Assembly (NCBI GenBank): GCA_016793095.1
Contig: JAEUJQ010000060.1
Coordinates: 62,001-126,000, forward strand
Length of the DNA stretch: 64,000 bases
Reading direction: 5' to 3'
Origin: Myxococcaceae bacterium
GTDB lineage: Bacteria > Myxococcota > Myxococcia > Myxococcales > Myxococcaceae
Positions within the stretch are counted from its first letter, which is position 1. Each line of letters begins with the position of its first letter. Of the stretch, positions 16,996-26,518 are shown piece by piece. The notes beneath the pieces are model-generated. The model was given only the letters and a program-made list of their open reading frames with translations. It had not been told where the DNA came from and made no database searches. The translations under genes and the position numbers were made by a program.

Positions 16996-19900
16996 TTACG
17001 CCTCCGGGCGGGGCCTGCGAGCGCCGACAAGCGTCGGGAACAGCGCCGGCAGCACCAGCAGGGTGAGGAAGGTGGACGAGGCCAGCCCGCCGACCACCAC
17101 GGTCGCGAGCGGGCGCTGCACCTCGGCGCCCACGCCGGTCGCGAGCATCATCGGCAGGAACCCGAAGGCGGCGACCAGCGCCGTCATCAGCACGGGGCGC
17201 GCGCGATCGTGCGCGGCCTGCTCGGCGGCGTCGGCGGGGCTCAGGCCGTCCTCCTGCAGCTCCAGCGCGCGAGACACCCACACCACGCCGTTCATCACCG
17301 CGATGCCCGACAGCGCGATGAAGCCGATGGCCGCGGGGAGCGACACCGGCATGCCGCGCACCCACAACGCGAGCGCCCCGCCGACGCCCGCGAAGGGCAC
17401 GAGGGCGAACACGAAGAGGGCAGGGCGCAGGCGAGAGAAGGTGAAGGCCAGCACCGTGAGGATGCACAGCAGCACCACCGGCACGACGATCGCGAGCCGC
17501 TCGGTGGCCTCGGTGAGCGACTCGTACTGGCCACCCCACACGAGCCGGAACCCGGAGGGGAGCTCGAGACCCTTCACCGCTCGCTGGGCGCCGGCGACCG
17601 CGGTGCCGAGATCGGCGCCGCGCACGTTGAAGCCCACCACCAGTCGCCGCTCGCCGTTTCGCCGCGAGATCAGCGCCGGGCCCTCGGTGCGGGCGATCTC
17701 GGCGACGCGCGACAGGGGCACCACTCCGCCGGTCGCGACCGGGAGCGGCAGGCTGTCGAGGCTCCAGGCGTTCGGCGCGCCGGCCGTCTTGAGCCGCAGA
17801 GGAATGGGCACCGGCCCGTCGAAGGTGAGGCCCACGTCGAGGCCCACCCGGGCCGCCTGCACCGCGTCCAGCACGTCTCGCGCGGTGAAGCCCGCCGTCG
17901 CCGCGTCGAGCGCTCGCGGGCGGACGGTCACGAGCGGGACGAAGGGCGGCGCCAGCACCCGCACGTCGGCCGCGCCAGCCACCCGCTCGACGCGGGCGGC
18001 CACTTCGTTGGCCATCTTCCGCAAGAGGATCAGATCCTCCCCGTAGATCGACACCGCCACGTCCGTCACCGCGCCGCCCAGCAGCTCGTTGAAGCGCATC
18101 TGGATCGGCTGCGTGAACGACGGCTCGGCGTCGGGGGCCTTCTCGTGCAGCAGCACCTCCATCTGCTCGACCAGCGCCTCCTTCGTGAGGCCGGGTCGCC
18201 ACGTCGCCTTCGGCGCGAGCTTCACGAAGATGTCGGCCTGATCGAAGCCCATGATGTCGGTCGCGACCGCCGGGCTGCCCACGCGCGAGACGATCTGCTC
18301 GACCTCGGGGAACGCCTGGCGGATCAGCGCCTCGTACCGGTTGCTGGCGCGCACGGCCTCCTCGAGCGAGATGTCCGGCGCCCGGACCGTCTGGATCACC
18401 AGATCGCCCTCGTCGAGCTGCGGCGTGAACTCGACGCCAAGGGTCCGCCCGAGCAGCACGCCCACCGCCAGCATGGCGATGGTGCCCGCGGCCACCGCCG
18501 GCCGTCGCTTCAGCCCGGGGTGGAGGATCTTCGGGTACAGCCACTCCACGAGGCGGACCAGCGGCGGGTGGCGGCGGGGCACGTCCTTCAAGCGCAGCGC
18601 CAGCGACGCGATGGCCGGCACCCACGTCAGCGACAACAGCAGCGCAGCGCCCAGCGCGAACACCACCGTCAGGGCCATCGGTCGGAACAGCGTGCCGTCG
18701 ACGCCGGTGAGCGAGAGGACCGGGACATAGACGAGCAGGATCACCAACACCGAGAAGAAGACGGGGCGACCGCTCTTCGCGGCGATCGTCCGCACCCGCG
18801 CCCGGAACGCCTCCGGGCTCAGGGACTCACCGCGGCTGATCCCGTGGAAGAGGCCCTCGACCAGCACCACCGCGCCGTCCACGAGCAGCCCGAAGTCGAG
18901 CGCTCCGAGGCTCATCAGGTTGCCGGGGATGTCGAACAGCGCCATCGCCGCGGTCGCGAACGCCATCGAGAGCGGAATGACGCTGGCCACGATCAGCCCC
19001 GCGCGGAAGCTGCCCAGGAAGAGCAACAGGATGATGACGACCAGCAGCCCGCCTTCGCCGAGGTTCAGGGCCACCGTCTGGAGCGTCGCCTTCACCAGCG
19101 TCGAGCGGTCGTAGACGACGTCGATGCGCACGTCTGGAGGAAGAACCTGGCGGACCTCGGGCATGCGCGCGTGGATCCGCTCCATCACCTCGAGCGCGTT
19201 CGCGTCGCGGAGCATCTGCGCCATCAGGTACAGCGTCTCGCCCTGGCCGTTCGCGGTCGCCGCGCCCAGGCGCAGCTTCTGGCCTTCGCGCACCTCGCTC
19301 ACGTCGCCCACGCGCACGGAGTTGCCGAAGACGACCGACGCCCCCAGCTCGCCGGGACGCGAGGGCCGCGCCTGACCTCGCAGCAGCACCTGTGCGGGGC
19401 CCGACGGCAGCGCGCCGCCGGTGGACACCCCCGACGCCTGCTCAAGCGCGGACTTCAGCTGAGCCAGCGTGAGCCCACGGGCCGAGAGCCGCGCGTCATC
19501 GGCGACCACGTCCCAGGTCCGCTCCGCGCCCCCCCACGAGTTCACCTCCACGACGCCGCTGATCGACTTGAGCAGCGGCGCGACGCGGTACGTCGCCAGC
19601 TCGAGCAGCTCCGCGGGCGTGCGCGTGGGTGAGGACAGCGTGAGGTGGAAGATCTCCCCCAGCCCGCCGGTCAGCGGCGCCAGCTCTGGCCGCGCGTCAA
19701 TGGGCAGATCGAGGCTCGCCAGCCGCTCGGCGATCATCTGCCGCGCGAGCCAGGGCGAGACGGCCCGCTCGAACACCACTGTCACCGACGAGATGCCCGA
19801 GAGCGAGAGGCTCCGCTGCTCGACGAGATCGGGGACCCCGCCCAGCGCGACCTCGATGGGGCGGGTGATGAGCCGCTCGATCTCCTCGGGCGTGAGGCCC

Positions 19901-20061
19901 GGCGCGCGGGTGAGCACGATCACCTGGTTGTTCGTGAGATCGGGCAGGGCGTCGAGGCGCAGCCTCACCCCGACGAGCAGGCTGCCGGTGGCGAGCACGA
20001 GCGTCAGGCCCACGACCCAGGCGCGCGCATCGACCGAGAACTCGACGAGCCGGCGGATCAT
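16996..20061 (-). CDS. Heavy-metal-efflux-type RND transporter (CusA/CzcA family)
   Basis: Inner-membrane proton-driven pump of a tripartite efflux system. 1021 residues from ATG 20061, full length for the family. N-terminal MIRRLVEFSVDARAWVV helix, then the conserved APGLTPEEIERLITRPIE porter segment. Transmembrane helix 4 carries the heavy-metal-RND motif LDFGLLVDGAVVLVE with its Asp and Glu residues, which separates it from the drug/lipid (HAE-1) branch. A second transmembrane block lies at about 870-1010. The ATG overlaps the adaptor stop (ATGA). The metal (Cu/Ag versus Co/Zn/Cd) cannot be decided from the sequence by eye. Confidence 0.94.
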   Translation of the reverse strand: MIRRLVEFSVDARAWVVGLTLVLATGSLLVGVRLRLDALPDLTNNQVIVLTRAPGLTPEEIERLITRPIEVALGGVPDLVEQRSLSLSGISSVTVVFERAVSPWLARQMIAERLASLDLPIDARPELAPLTGGLGEIFHLTLSSPTRTPAELLELATYRVAPLLKSISGVVEVNSWGGAERTWDVVADDARLSARGLTLAQLKSALEQASGVSTGGALPSGPAQVLLRGQARPSRPGELGASVVFGNSVRVGDVSEVREGQKLRLGAATANGQGETLYLMAQMLRDANALEVMERIHARMPEVRQVLPPDVRIDVVYDRSTLVKATLQTVALNLGEGGLLVVIILLLFLGSFRAGLIVASVIPLSMAFATAAMALFDIPGNLMSLGALDFGLLVDGAVVLVEGLFHGISRGESLSPEAFRARVRTIAAKSGRPVFFSVLVILLVYVPVLSLTGVDGTLFRPMALTVVFALGAALLLSLTWVPAIASLALRLKDVPRRHPPLVRLVEWLYPKILHPGLKRRPAVAAGTIAMLAVGVLLGRTLGVEFTPQLDEGDLVIQTVRAPDISLEEAVRASNRYEALIRQAFPEVEQIVSRVGSPAVATDIMGFDQADIFVKLAPKATWRPGLTKEALVEQMEVLLHEKAPDAEPSFTQPIQMRFNELLGGAVTDVAVSIYGEDLILLRKMANEVAARVERVAGAADVRVLAPPFVPLVTVRPRALDAATAGFTARDVLDAVQAARVGLDVGLTFDGPVPIPLRLKTAGAPNAWSLDSLPLPVATGGVVPLSRVAEIARTEGPALISRRNGERRLVVGFNVRGADLGTAVAGAQRAVKGLELPSGFRLVWGGQYESLTEATERLAIVVPVVLLCILTVLAFTFSRLRPALFVFALVPFAGVGGALALWVRGMPVSLPAAIGFIALSGIAVMNGVVWVSRALELQEDGLSPADAAEQAAHDRARPVLMTALVAAFGFLPMMLATGVGAEVQRPLATVVVGGLASSTFLTLLVLPALFPTLVGARRPRPEA

Positions 20062-21095
20062 CGGACCTCCGAGCCCTCGGCGGCGACGACGGCGTGTTCT
20101 GGCAGGCCGACGACGACCGCCTCGGCGCCGCTCCGCGCGATCACCGTCACCACGACCAGCGTCCACCCCTCGCCGGTCCGCTGCCGCACGTGCACCAGCC
20201 CGTCCTGCTCGAGCAGCGCGCGGGACGGAATGACCCGCCACGCCGCGTCGGCCGAGGCCCGCACCCGGCCGGTGGCGCCGATCGGCAGCGTGCCTCCGTC
20301 CGCTGGCGCAGAGAACCAGGCCAGCCGCGCGCCATCGGTCGGCTCGAAGCGCGGCGACACCGAGACCAGCTCGATGGGCAGCACCAACGGGCCGGTGAGG
20401 AACGAGAAGCGTGCCCCGGGCGCTGGCGTCGAGGGCAGTCGCGCCTCGAGCCGTCCTTCACCGGCGCCGACGATCTGCACCAACGGCTTCCCCGCCGGAT
20501 CACGGACCTCGCCGGGCACCACGTCCACGATCGTCACCAGCCCGGCGGTCGGCGTGCGCAGCGAGAGGACTCCATCACCCGTCACCAGCGCCTCGGCCTG
20601 TCTGTCAGAGACGCCCGAGGCCCGCAGGGTCGCGCGCGCGGCCTGCGCGTCGGCTCTCGCGGTGGCGAGCTGCGCCTCGACCTCGGCGAGCTCTGCCAGC
20701 CTGACGAGCCCTTCGCTCTTGAGCGCCTCGAGCTGCGACTTGCGCCGGGTGAAGGCCTCGACCTTCAGCTGCTCGCCAGCGAGGTCGCCGGCGGCGTGCA
20801 GGACCTCGGGCATCAGCACGTCGATGATGGGCTCCTGCGCGGCGACGCGTTGGCCCGGGCGCACCCTCACGCGAACGATCCGCGCCTGGAGCGGCGGAGC
20901 GATCGACGCGACGCCCTCGGGGCTCGGCAGCACCCGCGCCGGCGCCTCGAGCAGCGCGGTGTCTTCGGCGCTGCGGCTCTCGACCCACCGGGTCGTCGCG
21001 CTCGTCGCGGCTGGAGCCGCGCTCGGCGCCGTCACCACCGGTCGCTGCTCGCAGCCCTGGAGCAGGGCGACGACTGTCACTGGCCACCACCTCAT
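20058..21095 (-). CDS. RND efflux periplasmic adaptor, lipoprotein
   Basis: 345 residues from the ATG at 21095. Membrane-fusion protein bridging the RND pump and the outer-membrane channel. The N-terminus MRWWPVTVVALLQGC is a lipoprotein signal with lipobox Cys15. The biotinyl-lipoyl-like halves (VRVRVRPGQRVAAQEPIIDV and the later PTAGLVTIVDVVPGEV) flank an alpha-helical hairpin at about 120-180, followed by the beta-barrel domain. It overlaps both neighbours by ATGA. No His/Met-rich metal-binding extension is present. Confidence 0.88.
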   Translation of the reverse strand: MRWWPVTVVALLQGCEQRPVVTAPSAAPAATSATTRWVESRSAEDTALLEAPARVLPSPEGVASIAPPLQARIVRVRVRPGQRVAAQEPIIDVLMPEVLHAAGDLAGEQLKVEAFTRRKSQLEALKSEGLVRLAELAEVEAQLATARADAQAARATLRASGVSDRQAEALVTGDGVLSLRTPTAGLVTIVDVVPGEVRDPAGKPLVQIVGAGEGRLEARLPSTPAPGARFSFLTGPLVLPIELVSVSPRFEPTDGARLAWFSAPADGGTLPIGATGRVRASADAAWRVIPSRALLEQDGLVHVRQRTGEGWTLVVVTVIARSGAEAVVVGLPEHAVVAAEGSEVR

Positions 21096-22330
21096 CGCAC
21101 CACCTCCTGCACGAGCGTCGCGAGGCGGAACCGGGCCCACGCCACGTCCGCCCGAGCCCGCACCAGGCGGGCCTGCGCGGAGAGGAGCGCCCGCCGCGCG
21201 AGCACCAGATCCTGCGCGGTCGCCTCGCCAGCGTTGAAGCGGCGCTCGATGCCCTCGAGGGCCGTCCGGGTCGCCGGGACCAGCCGCTCGTCGAGGGCCT
21301 TGTGCACCTCCGCCGAGTGCTCGACCTCGTGGAGGGCGTCGAGGCGCTCGGCCCGCTCCTCGAGGAGGGCGGACGCGGCGCGGCCTTCGGCCTTCGAGGT
21401 GCTCGCCGCGTTGGCGGACCGCTCGCGCTGTGCCCGCTCGAAGAGGGGGACCGAGAGCTGCAACGTGGCGACGGCGGCGAGATCGCCCGTACCCTCGCGC
21501 CACCCCAGCGCGCCGACCTGCAGGGAAGCGCCCTTCATCGTCTCCAGCTCGACGCCTCGCGCGCGCTCGGCCGCGACGTGAGCCACGCCCGCCCGGGGCC
21601 CCGGCCCGCTCGAGGCTTGCGCGAGCACCCGTTCGTCGTCGTGCGCCTCGGCTGGCTCCTCGATCTCGGGCAGCTCCCGGGCGGCGGCGGCGGGGCGGGA
21701 GGCGTCCAGCCCGAGCGCCCGGTTGAGCGCGACTCCCCGGACGAAGACCTCGCCCTGTAGCGACAGCACCGCGAGCTCGGCTTCGGCGCGATAGGCGTTG
21801 GCGACCGCGACGTCCACGCGCGTGAAGCCTCCTGACGCGGCCCCGCGCAAGACCTTCCCGTCCCACTCTCGCGTGAGAACGAGCTCCTCGGTCGCTACCG
21901 CCAGCGCCGTCTGGGCGACCCACAAGGAGAACCACGCCTGAGCGGCGTTGAGGGTGACGAGCCGGCGGAGCGCGAGGTGATCCATCCGGTCCGCTTCCAG
22001 CTCGGCCCTGGCTGCCTGCTGCCGCGAAGGGCCCGCCCCCGCGAGGCTGAGCTCCTGCATGATGCCGACGTAGCCCTCGGGTCCGACGGCGCCCTGCGCG
22101 AGGCGCCGCACGCCCGGCTGGCCGATGAGCGCCGGGTTGAAGGTGAGCCACGGCACCTGGGCGGTGAGCTCGGCCCGTCTCGTCAGCGCGGCCTCTGAGG
22201 CCACCAGCGCCGGCGCCCCCTTCGCGATCGCCACGGCCTCGGCGAACCCGACCGGTGGGCCGGGCTCAGGCTGGTGGCCGTCGGCCGGGAGCTCGCCTGT
22301 CACGAACAGCAGCAGCGTCCACGCAAGCAT
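21092..22330 (-). CDS. Outer-membrane efflux channel (TolC/CusC family)
   Basis: 412 residues, first gene of the efflux group. A signal peptide (MLAWTLLLFVTGELPADG) leads to the TolC-type alternation of amphipathic helices (FAEAVAIAKGAPALVASEAAL; later LAAVATLQLSVPLFERAQRE), where SVPLF is the typical beta-strand signature. The long Ala/Arg/Glu-rich helices are coiled-coil-like. It overlaps the adaptor start (ATGA). A 56-bp gap separates it from pgsA upstream on the same strand. Confidence 0.88.
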   Translation of the reverse strand: MLAWTLLLFVTGELPADGHQPEPGPPVGFAEAVAIAKGAPALVASEAALTRRAELTAQVPWLTFNPALIGQPGVRRLAQGAVGPEGYVGIMQELSLAGAGPSRQQAARAELEADRMDHLALRRLVTLNAAQAWFSLWVAQTALAVATEELVLTREWDGKVLRGAASGGFTRVDVAVANAYRAEAELAVLSLQGEVFVRGVALNRALGLDASRPAAAARELPEIEEPAEAHDDERVLAQASSGPGPRAGVAHVAAERARGVELETMKGASLQVGALGWREGTGDLAAVATLQLSVPLFERAQRERSANAASTSKAEGRAASALLEERAERLDALHEVEHSAEVHKALDERLVPATRTALEGIERRFNAGEATAQDLVLARRALLSAQARLVRARADVAWARFRLATLVQEVVR

Positions 22331-22386
22331 GGCGCCGGTGTACGCGCCTCAGCGGTGCCGACCCTGAAGGGACGATGAGAGCTTTC

Positions 22387-23127
22387 TCAGGAAGCGGGCT
22401 GGGCAGGCTCGCCGCGGCGGGCCAGCATCTTGAGGAACGCCTGGAAGTAGACGCCAGCGCTCCAGACGGAGAAGGCCGTCGAGAGGTACACCATGAACTT
22501 GCCCACGAGGTTGAAGTTCACCGGGTACCAGGCGAACCCGAAGAACATCGGGTGCGTGTAGTGCACGCAGAGGGCGACGATGCCCACGAGCTGCAGCGAG
22601 GTCTTCCACTTCCCCTCCTGCCCGGCGGCGATCACCATGCCCTCGCTCGCGGCGATCTGCCGCAGGCCCGTGACGATGAACTCTCGCGACAGCAGCACGA
22701 TGACGACCCACGCGTGGATCCGCCCGAGCCGCACCATCATCACCAGCGCGGCCGCGACGATCAGCTTGTCAGCGAGGGGGTCGAGCAGCTTGCCGACGAC
22801 GGTGATCATGTTCCACCGCCGGGCGAGGAAGCCGTCGATCACGTCGGTGACGGCGGCGATCGTGAAGAGCGAAGCCGCGAGGTACGAGAAGAACGGGTCA
22901 GCGTCGTAAGTGAACCAGACGAAGAGAGGGATGATCGCGATCCGCCCCACCGTCAGCATGTTCGGCAGGTTCCAGAACTCCTTCAGCAGGGCCGACGGAG
23001 GTCGGCTGCGACGCTCGAGCTTCTTCGCCTCTTTGCGGGCGAGCTTCTCGGCCTTGCGGCGCGCTTTCTCCTCGCGCTTCTTGAGCCGCGCTTCCTGCTT
23101 GAGCTGGCGGGCGGTCTCGCGGTCCAT
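22387..23127 (-). CDS. pgsA: CDP-diacylglycerol-glycerol-3-phosphate 3-phosphatidyltransferase
   Basis: Inner-membrane enzyme making phosphatidylglycerol-phosphate from CDP-diacylglycerol and glycerol-3-phosphate. 246 residues. The CDP-alcohol phosphotransferase motif is complete: Asp95, Asp98-Gly99, Ala102-Arg103, Gly112, Asp116 and Asp120 (DVIDGFLARR ... GKLLDPLADK). Several membrane helices follow. The first about 48 residues are an unusual, highly charged Lys/Arg/Glu helix (QLKQEARLKKREEKARRK) not present in typical PgsA proteins. The gene starts 4 bp after the AIM24 gene stop, so they are probably cotranscribed. Confidence 0.9.
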   Translation of the reverse strand: MDRETARQLKQEARLKKREEKARRKAEKLARKEAKKLERRSRPPSALLKEFWNLPNMLTVGRIAIIPLFVWFTYDADPFFSYLAASLFTIAAVTDVIDGFLARRWNMITVVGKLLDPLADKLIVAAALVMMVRLGRIHAWVVIVLLSREFIVTGLRQIAASEGMVIAAGQEGKWKTSLQLVGIVALCVHYTHPMFFGFAWYPVNFNLVGKFMVYLSTAFSVWSAGVYFQAFLKMLARRGEPAQPAS

Positions 23128-23131
23128 GCGG

Positions 23132-25687
23132 TCAGCCGGGAGTGACGAGCAGCGCGTAGCCGTCGCCGGTGAGCTCGACGGCGCCCTGACCTGCGAAGCC
23201 GGTGAGGCGTGGAGAGACGCGCCCGAACCAGCCCACGAGGCGTTGGAGCGGCACCACCATCGGCTCTCCCGCGGGGATCGCCAGCGCCTTCATCGCGCCG
23301 CCGAGCTGCAGCAGCACGCGGCCATCGCCCGAGAGGTGCACCAGGTCGAGGCGCAGCTTCTGGGCCTCGTCAGTCAGCGTTCCGTGCTCGAAGCCGATGG
23401 TCTCCTCGAAGCCGAAGACGCGCTCCTCGCGCAGGTACGCGCTCTCGTCGTTGAGATCGAGCGCGTGGAAGCGTGCGCCGCCCATCTCGAGGTGGACGAC
23501 GCCGTGCCCGACGAGGCGCTGCACCTGATTCGCCCCGTCGCCGAATGGCTGCTCCGTGGCCCGGCCCCTCGCCCGCTTCGGCTCGGGCGTCGCAGTGACG
23601 CTGCCGACGATGGCGACGAGGTTCGACATGCGGCTGAGCATCTGCCCGTTGACGGTGATCGCCAGGCCCTGGGGGCCGACGTGGAACGGACCGGCGTTTG
23701 GTTGCTCGATGTCGCTGGTGGTCTCGCCGAGCTCCACGAGGGTGCGCGCCTGCATCGGCGAGTAGGTGTGTGGTGCAGAGGGCGGGGGACGTGGTGGCGG
23801 CGGTGCGTCGGGAGAGAACTGCGAGAGCGGTTGGGCGACCCACGCCTGATCCGGAGGCGCCTCTGCGCTCGCCTCGGGCGCGGCGGGCTCAGCGGAGCGC
23901 GTCTCCTCCGTCATCCGGCCATAGGGCTCGGTCGGCGAGTCGGTGAAGGGGGGCAGGGCGCCGTCGGGCTCGGTCCAGGGCTGTTCTGCGGCCGCGGACG
24001 CTTCCACCGCCGGGTGCGCCGCTGACGCCGTCCAGGTCTGCTCGCTGGCGTCGGTTCCCGTCGCGGGAGGCTGCTCGGCCCAGGACTGAGCCTCCGCCCC
24101 GGCCGATTCTGGAGAGTCGTACGCACCTTCGGCGCTGGAGGGCGGCTCAGTGTACGGCTGCTCAGTGTAGGTCTGCTCGCTGGGCGGCTGTTCGGCGTAT
24201 GGCTGATCGCCGTACGGCTGCTCCGTGTATGCCTGCTCTGTGTAGGGCTGCTCGGTGTACGGCTGCTCGGAAGACGCCTGCTCCGCGTACGCCTGGTCGG
24301 TGGACGCCTGATCGGCGGAGTGCTGCTCCGCGGGCGGCTGCTCGGTGGTCGCCTGCTCCGCATACGCTTGATCGGAGTACTGCTGCTCCGCGGGCTGGCC
24401 GAGGGAGGCCTCGGCGTACGCCGTGACTGGCTCCTGTTGCTCTCGAGCCGGCGGTTCCACGGCGTCGGTCGGCGCCACGTCCCCGAAGTCCAGCTCCCGG
24501 GCCGGATCGGGTGGCACGTTCCAGCCCAGGTCCTGCGCCGCCGGTTGCGCTTCCGTCGCCGCGCCCTTCGCCGCGTGCCACATCGGATCGTCCGCGGCCG
24601 GATCATGGGTCGACTCCATGGCGTGTTCGGGACGGTATGGTGGGGGCTCGAGCGGAACGTCGGCAGCGACAGCGTCGCGGGGCGGCGGCGTCATGCCCGA
24701 GGCTGCGTCCCAGCTGTTCACCAGCGGGGTGCTCCACTTCTTCGGCGCCGGGACGAACTCAGCGTTGGCCTCGATCACCGGCAGCTCGTCGGCGGCAGCT
24801 TCGGTGACGGGGAGCGCTTCGGTGACCTCGATCTCGGCCGAGGAGCTCCCCTCGACGTCAGCCGGCGCGGGGGCCTCGTCCATGCCGAACTGCGCCCCCC
24901 AGTCGCGGTCGAGGCGGGGGCCCGAGGGAGCGGGCGGAGGGACCTCGACCTCAGCCGGCATCGGCTCGGTCTCGATCAACTGAGGCTCTGGGGGCGGCGG
25001 AGGGGGAGGCGGCTCGCCGGGCATCGCCAGCTCCCCCGAGACGACCTCCTCGTCGCTCATGACCTCGATCTCCTCCTCGGCCGCGGGTGGAGGGGGGAGT
25101 GGTGGCGGTCGCGTGACGTCGACGGTGGGAAGCGCCTCGGCGGGCCTGGCCGTCACCGCGTGGGCAGTCGCGGGCGGGGCTGAGGGAAGCACCATCGCTG
25201 GCGTCGTCTCGACCTTCGTCGCGAGCGCCCGGCTCATCTTCTCGGCCATCTGATCGCTGCCCGCGAGCACGAAGTGCTCACGCGCTTTGCCGTAGTCGCC
25301 TGCCTGCGCCAACGCGAGCCCGAGGTAGTTGTGGGCCTTCTTGTGTTCGGGATCGAGATCAGTCGCCGTCTCGAACTCCTTGATGCAGCGGGGCAGGTTA
25401 TTCGTCTTCAGGTACACCAGCCCCAGGTTGACGCGCAGGGTCGGGTCCACCGGGTTCTCGCGCACGAGCCGCTCGTAGATGTCGGACGCCTCGTCGAAGA
25501 GGCCGAGCTTGAAGTACGTGAGGCCGAGCAGGTTCTGCGCCTTCTCGTTCTTCGGCGAGAGCTGGTTCGCCTTCTCGAGGTGAGCGCGCGCGTCGACGAT
25601 CTTCCCGGCCGCGAGCAGCTCTCCGCCCTTGTAGAGGGCCGAGAGGAACTCCTCTTCGTTCGCTTGCGCCCGCGCCGTCGTGGCCAT
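23132..25687 (-). CDS. TPR protein with Tyr/Glu/Gln-rich repeat region and C-terminal AIM24-like domain
   Basis: 851 residues. Residues 8-150 form three to four tetratricopeptide repeats (LLGLTYFKLGLFDEASDIYE, VNLGLVYLKTNNLPRCIKEF, and more). A long low-complexity region follows (about 170-640), rich in Pro, Glu and Ala. Inside it is an array of five-residue units of the type YTEQP/YAEQA. The last about 190 residues (VELGETTSDIEQPNAGPFHV to the end) match the AIM24-type beta-rich fold, with GDGRVLLQLGG and VVPLQRLVGWFGRVSP near its end. There is no signal peptide. Its role is unknown. It lies between a lytic transglycosylase gene and pgsA in one operon, which hints at an envelope-related function. 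Confidence 0.85.
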   Translation of the reverse strand: MATTARAQANEEEFLSALYKGGELLAAGKIVDARAHLEKANQLSPKNEKAQNLLGLTYFKLGLFDEASDIYERLVRENPVDPTLRVNLGLVYLKTNNLPRCIKEFETATDLDPEHKKAHNYLGLALAQAGDYGKAREHFVLAGSDQMAEKMSRALATKVETTPAMVLPSAPPATAHAVTARPAEALPTVDVTRPPPLPPPPAAEEEIEVMSDEEVVSGELAMPGEPPPPPPPPEPQLIETEPMPAEVEVPPPAPSGPRLDRDWGAQFGMDEAPAPADVEGSSSAEIEVTEALPVTEAAADELPVIEANAEFVPAPKKWSTPLVNSWDAASGMTPPPRDAVAADVPLEPPPYRPEHAMESTHDPAADDPMWHAAKGAATEAQPAAQDLGWNVPPDPARELDFGDVAPTDAVEPPAREQQEPVTAYAEASLGQPAEQQYSDQAYAEQATTEQPPAEQHSADQASTDQAYAEQASSEQPYTEQPYTEQAYTEQPYGDQPYAEQPPSEQTYTEQPYTEPPSSAEGAYDSPESAGAEAQSWAEQPPATGTDASEQTWTASAAHPAVEASAAAEQPWTEPDGALPPFTDSPTEPYGRMTEETRSAEPAAPEASAEAPPDQAWVAQPLSQFSPDAPPPPRPPPSAPHTYSPMQARTLVELGETTSDIEQPNAGPFHVGPQGLAITVNGQMLSRMSNLVAIVGSVTATPEPKRARGRATEQPFGDGANQVQRLVGHGVVHLEMGGARFHALDLNDESAYLREERVFGFEETIGFEHGTLTDEAQKLRLDLVHLSGDGRVLLQLGGAMKALAIPAGEPMVVPLQRLVGWFGRVSPRLTGFAGQGAVELTGDGYALLVTPG
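24140..24395 (-). repeat. Degenerate 15-bp repeat array (Y-T/A-E-Q-P/A codons)
   Basis: A run of imperfect 15-bp units, seen on the plus strand as tgctcggtgtacggc-like steps, encodes consecutive pentapeptides such as YTEQP, YTEQA, YGDQP and YAEQP in the low-complexity centre of the TPR/AIM24 protein. Confidence 0.75.
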
Positions 25688-25702
25688 TGCGTTCCTTCAC
25701 AC

Positions 25703-26341
25703 TCAGCGGTCGCGGTCCGACTTCGCGACCTCCGACTGCGCCTTGTACTGGAAGTAGAGCGAGAGCACCTTGCGCACGTACGCCTGGGTCTCGGGGTAGG
25801 GCGGGACCTGGCCGTTGTACTTGCGGACCGCGTCGGGTCCCGCGTTGTAGGCGGCGACCATCTTCACCATGTCGCCGTCGAACTCGTTCGCCAGCACGCG
25901 CAGGTAGCGGGTACCGCCCTCGATGTTCTCCCGGACGTCGAAGATGTCCTTCACGTACATCTCGCGCGCCGTCTGCGGCATCAACTGCATGAGGCCCGAC
26001 GCCCCCACGTGTGAGACCGCGTTGGGATCGAAGGCGGACTCCGCGTGCATCACTGCCCGCACGAGGTTGACCGGCATGCGGTACTTCACCGCCATCTCGT
26101 CGATGATCTCGTCGAAGGCCGTCAGCTTGTCCTTCGAGGCGGGGGTGAGCCGTGCTGGCGCGCTGGGCTCGGGCGCTGGCCTGAACTCGCCCTCGACCTT
26201 CCGGGCCTGCCGCACCGCGGAGCCCCTGGGTGGCACGTTCGTGTAGACGATGGTGCCGTCCTTCTCGACGTACTTGTAGATGCCGCCCGCCCAGCCGAGC
26301 GACGGCAGCATGAGGAGGAGTGGCGCGAGGCGGCGCAGCAC
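25703..26341 (-). CDS. Lytic transglycosylase (SLT domain) with N-terminal DUF4124-like segment
   Basis: Periplasmic enzyme cleaving the glycan strands of peptidoglycan with 1,6-anhydro product formation. 212 residues. Signal peptide MLRRLAPLLLMLPSLGWAGG, then a short DUF4124-like strand-rich unit (GIYKYVEKDGTIVYTNVPP, residues 20-38). The SLT domain starts near 78. The catalytic glutamate is Glu101 in HAESAFDPNAVS, followed by GASGLMQLMPQTA and the AAYNAGPDAV motif. It lies 15 bp upstream of the TPR/AIM24 gene and is the promoter-proximal gene of this minus-strand operon. Confidence 0.93.
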   Translation of the reverse strand: MLRRLAPLLLMLPSLGWAGGIYKYVEKDGTIVYTNVPPRGSAVRQARKVEGEFRPAPEPSAPARLTPASKDKLTAFDEIIDEMAVKYRMPVNLVRAVMHAESAFDPNAVSHVGASGLMQLMPQTAREMYVKDIFDVRENIEGGTRYLRVLANEFDGDMVKMVAAYNAGPDAVRKYNGQVPPYPETQAYVRKVLSLYFQYKAQSEVAKSDRDR

Positions 26342-26518
26342 GGGAGAGGCGCTCCAGAGTCCAGGGGACGTCGGGCGAAAGCCTACACCCGATCGGCACG
26401 CTTCCGAAGAAAGGCGGCACCCGTCAGAACCACCGGGACCGCGCTGCCATTCACGGCGACTTCAGTCCTGCTGCACCGCCGGCCTTGGCTCTGCTGAAGG
26501 GCCTGTTACATCCACGAC

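Noticed and set aside
16855-19632. 925-codon plus-strand frame opposite the RND pump
   Set aside because: Composition (Arg/His/Gln-rich, no domain) is that of an antisense frame of the pump gene.
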